Part shown: one piece after another, positions 1 to 11,826 of the stretch
Position numbering within the stretch: position 1 is the stretch's first letter
How the letters are laid out: each line of letters opens with the position of its first letter
From: Micromonospora sp. WMMD882
GTDB lineage: Bacteria > Actinomycetota > Actinomycetes > Mycobacteriales > Micromonosporaceae
Length of the DNA: 64,000 nucleotides
Assembly: GCF_027497255.1 (NCBI RefSeq)
Contig: NZ_CP114903.1
Location: 372,001-436,000 of the forward strand
Direction: 5' to 3'
Program-made: the position numbers and the translations under genes
The notes under the pieces: generated by a model
Database searches by the model: none
What the model saw: the letters and a program-made list of their open reading frames with translations, nothing else
What the model was told of the DNA's origin: nothing

Positions 1-1323
1 CTGGACGCCGTGCTGACCTGGGCGGAGCTGATCCAGGCGCAGACCGTGCCGTGGCTGGCCCGGCAGTGGGAGCTCAAACGCGGGCAGCCCCGGCTGACCG
101 CCGGCCTGGCCCACCTGCCGCTGGCCGAGGCGGACCGGGTCGCCACCGGGGTGACCGTCCCGTTCTTCCAGGAGTGGCTGCGCCACCACACGCCCGACGC
201 CGCGTACTGGCGGGACCGGGTCTTCGACGGCCGACTCGCCGAGGTGCGCGCCCCGGTGCTCATGGTCAGCGGCTGGCACGACATCTTCCTGCCCGCGCAG
301 CTCACCGACCACGCCGCCCTGCGCGCGGCGGGCGTGCCGACCCGGCTCACCGTCGGCCCGTGGACGCACGGCAGCCCCGGCCTGCTGCTCACCGCCGTAC
401 GGGACGGGCTGGCCTGGTTCGACACCCACCTGGCCGGTCACCACCCGCCCGCGCCCGCCCGCCCGCGCCACGCCCCCGGGCCGGACGTCGGCACCGGGTC
501 GACCACCGGACCTGACCGCGCCACCGCACCTGACCGCGCCACCGGACCTGACCGCGCCACCGGACCTGACCGCGCCGTCGGGCCGGACGTCACGCCCGAC
601 CGGCTCACCGAGCCGGAGCATGTCGCCGGGCCGTCGACGGCGGTCGGGGACGCGCCGGTACGGGTATACGTGGGTGGCGCCGGAGGCGGCTGGCGGGAAC
701 TGGCCGACTGGCCGCCGCCGACCCGGCTGGCCACCTGGCACCTGCACCCCGGGGCGGCGCTGCGACCCGAGCCGCCGCCGGCCTGCGCGGCGGACCGGTT
801 CCGGTACGACCCGGCCGACCCGACGCCCTCGCTGGGCGGGCCGCTGCTGGTCGCCCAGCGGGCCGGGCCGGTGGACAACCGTCCGGTGGAGGCCCGCCCC
901 GACGTGCTCACCTACACCAGCGACCCGCTGGCCGCCCCGTTGGAGATCATCGGCCCGGTGCGCGCCGAGGTGTACGTGCGCAGCGAACTGGCGTACCTGG
1001 ACGTGTTCGTGCGGCTGTGTGACGTGGACCGGCGCGGCCGGTCCTGGAACGTCTGCGACGGGCTGGTGCGGATCTGGCCCGGACGTTTCCCGACCGACGA
1101 CGCCGGCACGACGCGGGTGCCGGTGCCGCTGTGGCCGGCGGCACACCGGTTCGCTGCCGGGCACCGGTTGCGGACGCAGGTCACCGGGGGCGCGCACCCC
1201 CGCTACGCCCGCAACCCGGGCACCGGCGAGCCACTCGGGGCGGCGGTCACCCTGCGGGCCGGGTGGCGGGACGTGTTGCACGACCCCGCGCACCCGTCCG
1301 CGTTGTACCTGACCGTCCCGTGA
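1..1323 (+). CDS. CocE/NonD family hydrolase, 5' end outside the window
   Basis: The reading frame is open from the first base, so the start lies upstream. The visible part holds the end of an alpha/beta hydrolase domain with the family's acid motif (GWHD, near base 280) and histidine motif (GPWTHG, near base 360). A C-terminal jelly-roll of the X-Pro dipeptidyl-peptidase type follows, with ADVLTYTSDPL-like and IIGPVRAEVYV segments. Members of this family hydrolyse acyl or ester bonds; the substrate cannot be told from sequence. Between the two domains is a proline- and aspartate-rich linker of about 60 residues, partly built from an 18-bp tandem repeat. The nucleophile serine is in the missing part. 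Confidence 0.85.
   Translation: MDAVLTWAELIQAQTVPWLARQWELKRGQPRLTAGLAHLPLAEADRVATGVTVPFFQEWLRHHTPDAAYWRDRVFDGRLAEVRAPVLMVSGWHDIFLPAQLTDHAALRAAGVPTRLTVGPWTHGSPGLLLTAVRDGLAWFDTHLAGHHPPAPARPRHAPGPDVGTGSTTGPDRATAPDRATGPDRATGPDRAVGPDVTPDRLTEPEHVAGPSTAVGDAPVRVYVGGAGGGWRELADWPPPTRLATWHLHPGAALRPEPPPACAADRFRYDPADPTPSLGGPLLVAQRAGPVDNRPVEARPDVLTYTSDPLAAPLEIIGPVRAEVYVRSELAYLDVFVRLCDVDRRGRSWNVCDGLVRIWPGRFPTDDAGTTRVPVPLWPAAHRFAAGHRLRTQVTGGAHPRYARNPGTGEPLGAAVTLRAGWRDVLHDPAHPSALYLTVP
505..576. repeat. 18-bp in-frame tandem repeat (4 units) in the hydrolase linker
   Basis: Four contiguous copies of accggacctgaccgcgcc; unit 2 has one change (g to c). Each unit encodes T-G-P-D-R-A (T-A-P-D-R-A in unit 2). The length is a multiple of three, so gain or loss of units would keep frame and only change the length of the interdomain linker. 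Confidence 0.9.
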
Positions 1324-1338
1324 GGGCCGGCGGACGCT

Positions 1339-1542
1339 CTACAGGGGGCGTACGTCGTCCGCCTGCGGACCCTTCTGACCCTGCGTCACCTCGAACTCGA
1401 CCTTCTGCCCCTCGGTCAACTCCCGGTAACCGCTGGTCGCGATCGCCGAGTAGTGGACGAACACGTCCGGGCCTCCACCGTCCTGCTCGATGAAGCCGAA
1501 GCCCTTCTCCGAGTTGAACCACTTGACTGTGCCGGTTGCCAT
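1339..1542 (-). CDS. Cold shock protein (CspA family)
   Basis: Sixty-seven residues beginning [10 protein letters not shown], the normal length and start of a single-domain cold shock protein. The RNP1 motif KGFGFI and the RNP2-like VFVHY are intact, so it should fold as a five-stranded OB barrel that binds single-stranded nucleic acid in the cytoplasm. The ATG at 1542 has a purine-rich gggagagaga ribosome site about five bases upstream, which decides the start over the longer open frame. It is convergent with the upstream hydrolase. About 230 bases separate it from the divergent DedA gene, enough for a long 5' untranslated leader, which is common in this family. Confidence 0.95.
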   Translation of the reverse strand: MATGTVKWFNSEKGFGFIEQDGGGPDVFVHYSAIATSGYRELTEGQKVEFEVTQGQKGPQADDVRPL

Positions 1543-1773
1543 GCGTCTCTCTCCCTGTTCCAGCGGGCGACCACCCACGTGCCGTGGATGATCGCCCCGT
1601 ATCCTCCCGACACTAACCCGCCCGGCTGGAATACGCGGCCCGAAGTGCCGGGGCGCGCCCGGAACGGTCGGCGGCGGGCCGGCGCGGCCCGACCCCCCGG
1701 GGGCGGATCTCAGGGAAAATCCGGGGCCGAAGCCCCATGTGGACCCGGGCGTGGTCGGCATAGCGTGCTCGGT

Positions 1774-2376
1774 ATGACGCAGTGGCTGACCCAGATCGGC
1801 GAGTTGCCCACCACCATGCTGATGGGAGTGCTCGGGGTGGTCATGCTCTTCGACGCCATCCCGCTGGTCGGCGTGCTCGTCCCCGGGGACGTGGCGGTGC
1901 TGGCGGCGGTGGGGGTGGGGCAGCCCGCCGCGACGTTCGCCTCGTTCACCGCGGTGGTGGCCGGCTGCCTGGCCGGCTGGTCGGTGAGCTTCCTGGTCGG
2001 CCGGCACTTCGGCCGACGGTTGCGCGGCAGCCGGGTGGGCGGCTGGATCGGTGAGGAGCGCTGGGCGGCGGCCGAGGGCATCCTGCGCGCCGGCGGTGGC
2101 CGGATGGTGCTGGTCGCGCCGTTCCTGCCGGTGTTCAACGCGCTGCTGCCGCTGGCCGCGGGCGGGCTGCGCATGTCGTACCGGCGGTTCCTGGGCTGCG
2201 CGACCGCCGGCGCGGCGCTGTGGGCGGGCCTCTACGTGCTGCTCGGCGCGCTGGCCCGGTCGCTGGGCGGCCTGCTGCCCGGCGCGTCGGCCACCTGGGG
2301 CACCCTCGGGTTCGGGATGGTATTCGGTCTGGTGGTGCTGCTGGCCAGTCGCCGCCGGCTGCGGGCCACCACCTGA
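1774..2376 (+). CDS. DedA family membrane protein
   Basis: Two hundred residues from the ATG at 1774. The N-terminal hydrophobic stretch, the re-entrant-type segment [16 protein letters not shown], the GRHFGRR motif and the [18 protein letters not shown] segment are typical of DedA/SNARE-associated (VTT) proteins. These are inner membrane proteins; several homologues act as lipid flippases or scramblases. Two hydrophobic helices finish the protein, with a short basic tail (SRRRLRATT). It is divergent from the cold shock gene, and the convergent hairpin at 2411-2442 probably ends its transcript. Confidence 0.88.
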   Translation: MTQWLTQIGELPTTMLMGVLGVVMLFDAIPLVGVLVPGDVAVLAAVGVGQPAATFASFTAVVAGCLAGWSVSFLVGRHFGRRLRGSRVGGWIGEERWAAAEGILRAGGGRMVLVAPFLPVFNALLPLAAGGLRMSYRRFLGCATAGAALWAGLYVLLGALARSLGGLLPGASATWGTLGFGMVFGLVVLLASRRRLRATT

Positions 2377-2380
2377 CCGG

Positions 2381-2414
2381 CCCGGCTGTCCGCCTGGCCC
2401 GGCTGTCCGCCTGG
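2381..2414. repeat. 17-bp tandem duplication between dedA and the MBL gene
   Basis: Two exact copies of cccggctgtccgcctgg, directly after the dedA stop and leading into the terminator hairpin. No coding function is seen. Confidence 0.8.
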
Positions 2415-2442
2415 CCCGGCCGCAGGCAGCCGGCCGGGCCAG
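2411..2442. terminator. Bidirectional hairpin between convergent genes
   Basis: Perfect 12-bp inverted repeat ctggcccggccg / cggccgggccag with an 8-base loop, lying between the convergent dedA and MBL-fold genes. There is no T tract, as is common in GC-rich actinobacteria. Confidence 0.6.
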
Positions 2443-2476
2443 ACGACCTGACCCGGGTCGCCAGCGACCCGGTCGG

Positions 2477-3130
2477 CTACCAGCCGCGGGTCCGCCACTG
2501 CGGCAGCGCGGGCCGCTCCGCGCCCAGCGTGGAATCCTTCCCGTGGCCCGGGTAGAACCACGTCTCGTCGGGCAGCCGGTCGAACAGTTTGCCCTCGACG
2601 TCGTCGATGAGCGCGCCGAACCGCTGCGGGTCCTGCTCGGTGTTGCCCACCCCGCCGGGGAAGAGGGAGTCGCCGGTGAACAGGTGCGGGCCGCCGGCCG
2701 GGTCCCGGTAGAGCAGCGCGATCGAGCCCGGCGTGTGCCCGACGAGGTGGATCACCTCCAGGGCGCACTCGCCGACCGGCACGGTGTCGCCCTCGGCGAG
2801 GGACTCCGACGGGATCGGCAGCCCTTCGACGTCGGCGGCGTGCGCCAGCGAGCGGGCGCCGGTGGTCGCCACCACCTCCTCCAGGGCCACCCAGTGGTCC
2901 ATGTGCCGGTGGGTGGTGACCACGGTGGTCAACCCGGCGTCGCCGACCAGGTCGAGCAGCCGGGGCGCCTCGTTGGCCGCGTCGACGAGCACCTGCGCGC
3001 CGGTCGCCCGGCACCGCAGCAGGTACGCGTTGTTGTCCATCGGCCCGACCGACAGCTTGGCGATGGTCAGCCGGTCGAGCTCACGTACGGCCGGCGGGCC
3101 GCCGGGGGTGACGTCTCCGGTGTAGGTCAT
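2477..3130 (-). CDS. MBL-fold metallo-hydrolase (glyoxalase II-like)
   Basis: About 217 residues. The metal-binding signature THRHMDHW (HxHxDH type) is followed by [16 protein letters not shown] and a final YPGHGKDS, giving the two-metal ligand set of the metallo-beta-lactamase superfamily. The arrangement resembles hydroxyacylglutathione hydrolase-like thiolesterases; the true substrate is unknown. I prefer the ATG at 3130 because GGAG lies six bases upstream. An in-frame ATG at 3148 is possible but has a poorer ribosome site. It is transcribed divergently from the GTPase gene at 3427. Confidence 0.9.
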   Translation of the reverse strand: MTYTGDVTPGGPPAVRELDRLTIAKLSVGPMDNNAYLLRCRATGAQVLVDAANEAPRLLDLVGDAGLTTVVTTHRHMDHWVALEEVVATTGARSLAHAADVEGLPIPSESLAEGDTVPVGECALEVIHLVGHTPGSIALLYRDPAGGPHLFTGDSLFPGGVGNTEQDPQRFGALIDDVEGKLFDRLPDETWFYPGHGKDSTLGAERPALPQWRTRGW

Positions 3131-3180
3131 GACCTGCTCCACATCCATTCCGGTCGGCTCGGCGCCCCTGCGGTCGCGAC

Positions 3181-3236
3181 GAAGGGACCCTTCCTCTACC
3201 CCGGGCGTCAGGACGGCATCCCTCCCCGACGGGAGG
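3181..3236. repeat. Intergenic palindromic elements
   Basis: A GAAGGG-A-CCCTTC palindrome at 3181-3193 is followed by gtcaggacggcatccctcc at 3207-3225 and a small hairpin cctccc-cgac-gggagg at 3221-3236. The second element resembles two intergenic copies near 31250-31305, which suggests a dispersed non-coding repeat. Confidence 0.5.
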
Positions 3237-3426
3237 CGTCGGGTGCGGCACGCCGTGGACGACCCTAGCCAGCACGGGCCGGCGGCGGCGGAAATCGGTT
3301 TCGGCGTGTCGCCGCCGCCCCTTACCGTTCGGTATCGACGCGGGCACGGGCCGGGACGGGGGTGGCGATCACGCTGACCGGAGCACGTCTGCCCGCCGAC
3401 CACCCGTTCTCCACGATGAGGATGCC

Positions 3427-4476
3427 ATGACTATCGATCTCACCGCCCTCGGTTGGGATGCCGCCCGCGCGGCGGAGCTGCGGCGGGGGCAGCGCCCCGG
3501 CCGGGTGGCCCGGGTCGACCGGGGGGTCTGCACGGTGCTCTGCGCCGACGGGCCGGTCCGGGCGAGTCTCGGCGGGTCGGTGCTGGCCGCCGCGGCCCGG
3601 GACCGGGCCGCCCTGCCCTGCGCGGGGGACTGGGTGCTGCTGGGCTCCTGGCCGGACGGCCCGGTCACGGTGGAGCGGGTGCTGCCCCGGCGTACCGCGC
3701 TGGTCCGGCGGACCGCCGGCCGGGACGCCGAGGGGCAGGTGCTGGCGGCGAACCTGGACGCGGTGGCCGTGGTGGAGCCGGCGCACCCGGCCTCCGACGT
3801 GGCCCGGGTGGAGCGGCTGCTGGCCCTGGCGCACGCCTCCGGGGCCCGGCCGCTGGTGGTGCTCAGCAAGGCCGACCTGGCCGCCGACCCGGCGGCGGTG
3901 GCCCGCCAGTTGGCCCGGGTCGCGCCCGGGGCGCCGGTGCTGCCGGTCGCCGCCGAACGCGGGACCGGTCTCGACCCGTTGCGCGCCGAGGTGACGCCCG
4001 GGCGCACCCTCGGGCTGCTCGGCATCTCCGGCGCGGGCAAGTCGAGCCTGGTGAACGCCCTGGTGGGGGCGCCGGTGATGCCGACCCAGGCGATCCGCCG
4101 GGTCGACGGCAAGGGCCGGCACACCACGACGTGGCGGGCCCTGACGCCGGTCCCGGGCGGGGGCGCGGTGCTGGACACGCCGGGGGTACGGGCGGTCGGC
4201 CTGCTCGACGGCGCGGACGGCCTGGACCACGCGTTCGCCGACGTGGTCGCCCTGGCGCGGGCGTGCCGGTTCACCGACTGCGGGCACGCGGTCGAGCCGG
4301 GCTGCGCGGTCCGGGCGGCGCTGGACAGCGGTGAGCTGACCGCCCGGCGGTGGGAGAGCTGGCGCAAGCTCCAACGGGAGCTGGCCTTCGAGAGCCGGCG
4401 TCGGGAGGTCCGGCTGGCCGCCGACCGGCGGGGCCCCGGCTGGCGGCGCGGTCGACGGCACACCGCCCGTCCGTGA
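3427..4476 (+). CDS. rsgA: Ribosome small subunit-dependent GTPase A
   Basis: Three hundred and forty-nine residues with the circularly permuted GTPase order that defines RsgA/YjeQ: an N-terminal OB-like region, then the G4 motif (LSKADL), then the P-loop GISGAGKSS, then DTPG. The C-terminal zinc-binding motif CRFTDCGHAVEPGC is complete. RsgA is a 30S biogenesis factor that binds the decoding region, checks maturation and is released on GTP hydrolysis. The N-terminal region is rather short and the tail is arginine-rich. It is followed by uvrA with about 200 bases between, so the two are probably separate transcription units. Confidence 0.93.
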   Translation: MTIDLTALGWDAARAAELRRGQRPGRVARVDRGVCTVLCADGPVRASLGGSVLAAAARDRAALPCAGDWVLLGSWPDGPVTVERVLPRRTALVRRTAGRDAEGQVLAANLDAVAVVEPAHPASDVARVERLLALAHASGARPLVVLSKADLAADPAAVARQLARVAPGAPVLPVAAERGTGLDPLRAEVTPGRTLGLLGISGAGKSSLVNALVGAPVMPTQAIRRVDGKGRHTTTWRALTPVPGGGAVLDTPGVRAVGLLDGADGLDHAFADVVALARACRFTDCGHAVEPGCAVRAALDSGELTARRWESWRKLQRELAFESRRREVRLAADRRGPGWRRGRRHTARP

Positions 4477-4683
4477 CCCTCGGTGACGGCTGCCGGTCGG
4501 GTGAGTGACCTCGGGGCGGGGTCGGCGTCGCCCGGCTGAGCTGGGGGAATGCGTCGGCGCGGGAAAGTGTCGTACCCCGGGGCTAGAGTTGCCGGAGCGC
4601 TCTTCCTGCGCCGAACCGCCCGCTCGGATCACCATCAGAGCGGACAGATCTCCTCATCTCGCCAATCCGGGAGTACACGGACC

Positions 4684-7629
<2,946 letters not shown>

Positions 7630-7773
7630 CCCGCTCCGCGCGCGACCGTCGCCACCCGGCGCGGCGGTCGGCGGTCGGCGGTCGGTGGGGTGAACCGTCG
7701 GGGCCGGTGACGCGTGTCGACAGGTGGGGCCGCGATCATGAGACCGGCCCGCAGCCGAGAGAGAGGGTTGGCG

Positions 7774-8232
7774 ATGAGTGACGACAACGGGTTGCCCGGC
7801 GCGCAGACCCGGCGGGCCCTGCTGGCCGGCGCCGGCGCGGTCGGCGCGGCGGTCGTGCTGGCCGCCTGCGGTGGCGACGAGGACCCGGCCGGCCCCGGGT
7901 CGGCCGCTCCCACCGCCCCGGACGGCAGCGGCGAGCCGGGCGCGGCCGACGTGGTCGTGCGCGCCGCCGACGTCCCGGTCGGTGGCGGGGTGATCCTGGC
8001 CAGCAAGGGCGTGGTGGTCACCCAGCCCACCGCCGGGGTGTTCAAGGGGTTCAGCCCGATCTGCACCCACCAGCGTTGCCCGGTCTCCGCCGTCGACGGC
8101 GGCACCATCAACTGCACCTGCCACAACAGCAGGTTCTCCATCGAGGACGGCTCGGTGCGCTCGGGCCCGGCCACCCAGCCGCTGCCGGCGAAGGAGATCG
8201 TCGTCGACGGCGACCGGATCTCCCTGGCCTGA
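7774..8232 (+). CDS. Rieske [2Fe-2S] protein, Tat-exported lipoprotein
   Basis: About 152 residues from the ATG at 7774, which has an AGAGAGGG ribosome site six bases upstream; an in-frame ATG at 7738 is less likely. The N-terminus has a twin-arginine (TRRALLAGAG) followed by a lipobox ending LAAC, so it should be folded before export and then lipidated. A linker rich in Gly, Pro and Ala precedes the Rieske domain with CTHQRC and CTCHNSRF, the two Cys-His pairs that hold the cluster. These small proteins are presumed extracytoplasmic electron carriers. It is convergent with the penicillin acylase gene. Confidence 0.92.
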   Translation: MSDDNGLPGAQTRRALLAGAGAVGAAVVLAACGGDEDPAGPGSAAPTAPDGSGEPGAADVVVRAADVPVGGGVILASKGVVVTQPTAGVFKGFSPICTHQRCPVSAVDGGTINCTCHNSRFSIEDGSVRSGPATQPLPAKEIVVDGDRISLA

Positions 8233-8295
8233 CGCCGACCGGCCCGGTCCGCCCGGGCCGGCCGGCGCTCCCGGGCGACGGTCGTGGTGGTGCGG

Positions 8296-11200
8296 TCAGC
8301 GCTGGTAGACCGCCATCTCCCAGAGCGAGAAGCCGTAGCTGGTGCCCCGGGTCAGGCCGCGCATCCGGACGTACCGGGCGGTCTGGGCGGGGAACGCGGC
8401 CACGTCCGTGCCGCCGTCGGCGTCCGTGGCCGACCAGACGGTACGCCAGACGCTCCCGTCGGTGGACACCTCGATCAGGTACGACCGCGCGTACGCCGAC
8501 TCCCAGGCCAGCACCACCCGACCCACCGGCCGGGCCGACCCCAGGTCGACGCTGAGCCACTGGTCGTCGGCGCGGGAGCTGGCCCACCGGGTGCCCGGGT
8601 CACCGTCGACGGCCCGGCTGGCCGGGTAGCCGAGCTGGGTGCTGGAGGCGGTCGCCGTCCGTCCCCGGGCCAGGTTGGTCAGGTCGTCGCCCCGCTTCGC
8701 CGGGAACGAGACGACCTGCTGGTAGGTGGGCCGGTTCTGCCAGGCGGTGGGGGCGTGGGTGATGCCGCCCAGCGGCGACTGGACGATCGCGTCGGCGCAC
8801 CACTGGTCGCCCGCCGCGCACGTCGGGTCACCCGGGTACGTGGTGGTGGCCGGGGTGGCCGCCGCCGCGCGCAGTGTGTCCAGCAGGATCTGCCGGCACC
8901 CGGCGAGGCTCCCGTCGCCGCAGTGCGTCCGGCCCAGCCCGCCGGCGACCGGCTCGCCGAGCACCGACCGCAGGTCCTTGTCGACCCAGCCCCACCAGCC
9001 GTACTGGAACGCGGAGCCCTTGTGGTACTGGCCCTCGCTGGCCGAGCCGGGCAGGCTCGACGTGTCGCCCGGCTGGCGCCCGGACGGGGACTCGTTGATC
9101 CGGAGCGTGTCCACCAGCGCCTGGTACAGGTCCGGTCCGAGCGGTGCGGCGAACATGCCCCGCACCAGCAGCGGCCACCAGGCGTCGAAGGTGCGGATCG
9201 CCTCGGCGTGCTGGTAGACCTTCGAGCCCTTGGCGGTCTCCACCCGCAGCGCGCCGGCCTGCCGCCACGTCTTGAGCCGGCTGATCTCGGCGGCCAGCGC
9301 CGCGTCGGCGACGGGTTGGCTCTCCAGCACCCGGATCAGCTCGTCGAGGACCTCGACGCCCCGCAGGTCGGTCAGGCCGGCCCGTTCGACGAGCGTGGTC
9401 AGCGAGGCCCGGTCGAACTTCCGTCCGGCCGCGAGCGCGGCCTTGACGGGCTTGTCGAGCAGGTCGCCCCGGTGCACCGCGCCGTAGCTGAAGTTGCCGT
9501 CGGCGGCCCCGTAGTCCCTGGCCTGCTTGTTGTTCCAACTGACGTAGTAGTCCTGGTTCGTCGACTGCGGGTGCGCGGCCAGCGGGGTGTAGTCGGCCCG
9601 GTTGGTGGCCGGGTCGTAGCCCTGCCACTCGTACGCCGGGTCGGCCCTCATCGGCAGGTTCGGGTTCGCGCCGGGGGCGCGCACCGGGTTGAGTCCCGAG
9701 TTGAGGTACGCCGACTCGGTGGAGTTGACGTAGAACCAGTTGAACGCGAACTCGACGTTGCTCGCCGAGGCGACGAAGGCCTGCGCGCTGCCCATCTGGG
9801 ACGGGTCGTTGAAGAGCTGGAAGCCGATCGCCGAGTCGGCCTCGTGCCGGTACGTCGACCGGAGCTGGGTGAACGCGTGCGGTTTCCCGCCGACCGTGCC
9901 GCGCCACGCCACCAGCCCCAGCCTGGTGCGCCGGGCGACCATCTTGTACGACCCCTCGGGGGTGCTGTCGGCGGCGGTGGGCTTCCACCGGTTGACGTGC
10001 GACAGCTCCTCCATCGGCAGGCACTGGCCCCGGTACAGGTAGTGGTTGCTGGCCAGGGTGGGCGCGCTGCCGTCGGTGGCGCACAGCGGCACCGCGTACG
10101 TGTCGGTGATGTCCTGGTTGGCGGAGGTGGCGCTCCACGCGTAGTCCTGACCCCGGCCGAGCAGCACGTACAGGTTGAGTCCGGCGAAGGCGGCGCCCCG
10201 GGCGCTGATCCCGGGACCCTGCAACTCCTGCACCATGAGCAGTTGCGGGGCGAAGTAGCCGGTCTGCGGCCCGAACACGGCGACCGGGTGGCCGCTGGTG
10301 GTGTGCGCCCCGGAGATCACCGCCGCGTTGGACATGCCCCGGTGGGCGGGGCTGATGGTCAACCCGGACAGCGCCGCCGCCAGCTCGGAGGCGTCGTCGG
10401 CGCCCGACGTTCTCCCGGCCGAGCCGGTGGGGTCGGTGAAGGTCGGCTCGACGCGGGCGGAGCCGGCGTCGGGCAGCACCACGCTGGGCGCGTCCGGGTC
10501 GGCCGCGCCGTACGGGAAGCTCTGCCCGTCGTGCAGGGTCAGCACGGTCTCCGGGTCGTTCTGGCCGCGGAAGGCGTTCCACACCCGGTCGCCCTCGGTC
10601 GGGCCGTACTTCGCCCGGGCGGCGATGCGGACCAGCGCGGACTGCATCTCGGTGCCGCCCCCGCCGCCGAAGAGGCCGCCGACCACGCCGGCGATGGCGA
10701 TCAGGTCGGTCATCGTGAACGGCTCCGGGCCGCCCGCGTTGGTGATGGCGTTGAGGTGCCCGGTCAGGACGTACTCGCCGGGGCAGTTGCGGTTGGCCAT
10801 GCAGACCCCGATGTACGCGTTGACGCCGGCGATGTAGTCGCGGACGTCGGCGTAGAGCTGTTCGCCGCGCGGCCCCTTGGCGCGCAGCGCCTCCACCTGC
10901 GCCTGCAGGTCGGCCTCGGTGTAGGGGGAGTTGCGCCAGACGCTCTGCTCCAGGGCCCGGTTGCCGGGCGCGCCACCGGCGAACGGGGTGAGCCGGCCCC
11001 GGCCGACGCGCCGCATCAGGTCCATGGTGAACAGGCGGTCCTCGGCGCCGGCGTAGCCGGCCCCGTACATGGTGCCGGCGCGGGTGGCGCCGGTGACGTG
11101 CGGGACGCCGGTGGCCCGGTCCCGCACGATGCGCACGTCCGCGCGGGGCGAGTAGTCCCGCTCCACCTGGCCGGCCGGCACGCCGAAGGAGGCGTCGGTG

Positions 11201-11580
11201 AAAAAGTTGTCGATCTGGTCCTCGCGCAGCCCGGCGTAGCCGTACACCAGGTCGGCGTAGCGGCCGAGCTGGTCGGCGGAGTGCCGGGGCTGGGTGCCGA
11301 GGGTCTGGTGGGCGACGATCTCGACGAGGGTGGCGTCGCCGTTCTGGCCCGGCGGCAGGATGTCCGCGCACTGGCCGAGGCAGTAGTCGTCGGCCGCGAA
11401 GGTGGTGGTGGCCCTGCCGGCCGCGGCCGTCGTGGGGGCGTCGGCCGTCGCGGTGGCGGTGGCGTCGGCCGTGGCGGTGGCGGCGGTGGACGGCGGGGCG
11501 GGGGTGGCGACGAGCAGGGCGGCGACGCCCACGGCGGCGGTCGCGCCGGACAGCAGACGGCGGGCGGTGGGACGGGGCAT
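8296..11580 (-). CDS. Secreted penicillin acylase family protein with C-terminal discoidin domain
   Basis: A 1,094-residue product. The N-terminus is a Sec-type signal peptide (MPRPTARRLLSG plus a hydrophobic stretch ending in Ala). The bulk matches the penicillin amidase (S45, Ntn-hydrolase) superfamily, including ATRAGTMYGAGYAGAEDRLF-like alpha-chain sequence. The expected nucleophile is the serine of GMSNAAVISG near residue 415, exposed after autocleavage. The last ~140 residues (NLARGRTATASSTQLGY to the end) form an F5/8 type C (discoidin) module, usually a carbohydrate- or surface-binding domain. Such enzymes deacylate beta-lactams, lipopeptides or acyl-homoserine lactones; the substrate is not predictable. 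Length and fusion are unusual; classical enzymes have about 800 residues. Confidence 0.9.
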   Translation of the reverse strand: MPRPTARRLLSGATAAVGVAALLVATPAPPSTAATATADATATATADAPTTAAAGRATTTFAADDYCLGQCADILPPGQNGDATLVEIVAHQTLGTQPRHSADQLGRYADLVYGYAGLREDQIDNFFTDASFGVPAGQVERDYSPRADVRIVRDRATGVPHVTGATRAGTMYGAGYAGAEDRLFTMDLMRRVGRGRLTPFAGGAPGNRALEQSVWRNSPYTEADLQAQVEALRAKGPRGEQLYADVRDYIAGVNAYIGVCMANRNCPGEYVLTGHLNAITNAGGPEPFTMTDLIAIAGVVGGLFGGGGGTEMQSALVRIAARAKYGPTEGDRVWNAFRGQNDPETVLTLHDGQSFPYGAADPDAPSVVLPDAGSARVEPTFTDPTGSAGRTSGADDASELAAALSGLTISPAHRGMSNAAVISGAHTTSGHPVAVFGPQTGYFAPQLLMVQELQGPGISARGAAFAGLNLYVLLGRGQDYAWSATSANQDITDTYAVPLCATDGSAPTLASNHYLYRGQCLPMEELSHVNRWKPTAADSTPEGSYKMVARRTRLGLVAWRGTVGGKPHAFTQLRSTYRHEADSAIGFQLFNDPSQMGSAQAFVASASNVEFAFNWFYVNSTESAYLNSGLNPVRAPGANPNLPMRADPAYEWQGYDPATNRADYTPLAAHPQSTNQDYYVSWNNKQARDYGAADGNFSYGAVHRGDLLDKPVKAALAAGRKFDRASLTTLVERAGLTDLRGVEVLDELIRVLESQPVADAALAAEISRLKTWRQAGALRVETAKGSKVYQHAEAIRTFDAWWPLLVRGMFAAPLGPDLYQALVDTLRINESPSGRQPGDTSSLPGSASEGQYHKGSAFQYGWWGWVDKDLRSVLGEPVAGGLGRTHCGDGSLAGCRQILLDTLRAAAATPATTTYPGDPTCAAGDQWCADAIVQSPLGGITHAPTAWQNRPTYQQVVSFPAKRGDDLTNLARGRTATASSTQLGYPASRAVDGDPGTRWASSRADDQWLSVDLGSARPVGRVVLAWESAYARSYLIEVSTDGSVWRTVWSATDADGGTDVAAFPAQTARYVRMRGLTRGTSYGFSLWEMAVYQR

Positions 11581-11826
11581 GGTGATCCTCCGGGGCCTGG
11601 GGATCAGGGCTCAGGACGGGAACTACCTGAAGAACTTTCGGTTACCGGATGGTAAGCCGCGTCGCCCGACATTGGAAGGCGTCGATAGTCATGTGTCGCC
11701 CCGGCGGGTGGGCGCCCGTCGGGGCGCGCGGGGCGCGCCGGCGTCCGCGGGTTGAGCGGGACCCAAATGCTCGATAGCCTTCGATGTCCTGTGCCCGGTC
11801 GGGCCACCGTCGAGAAGGGACGCCGG

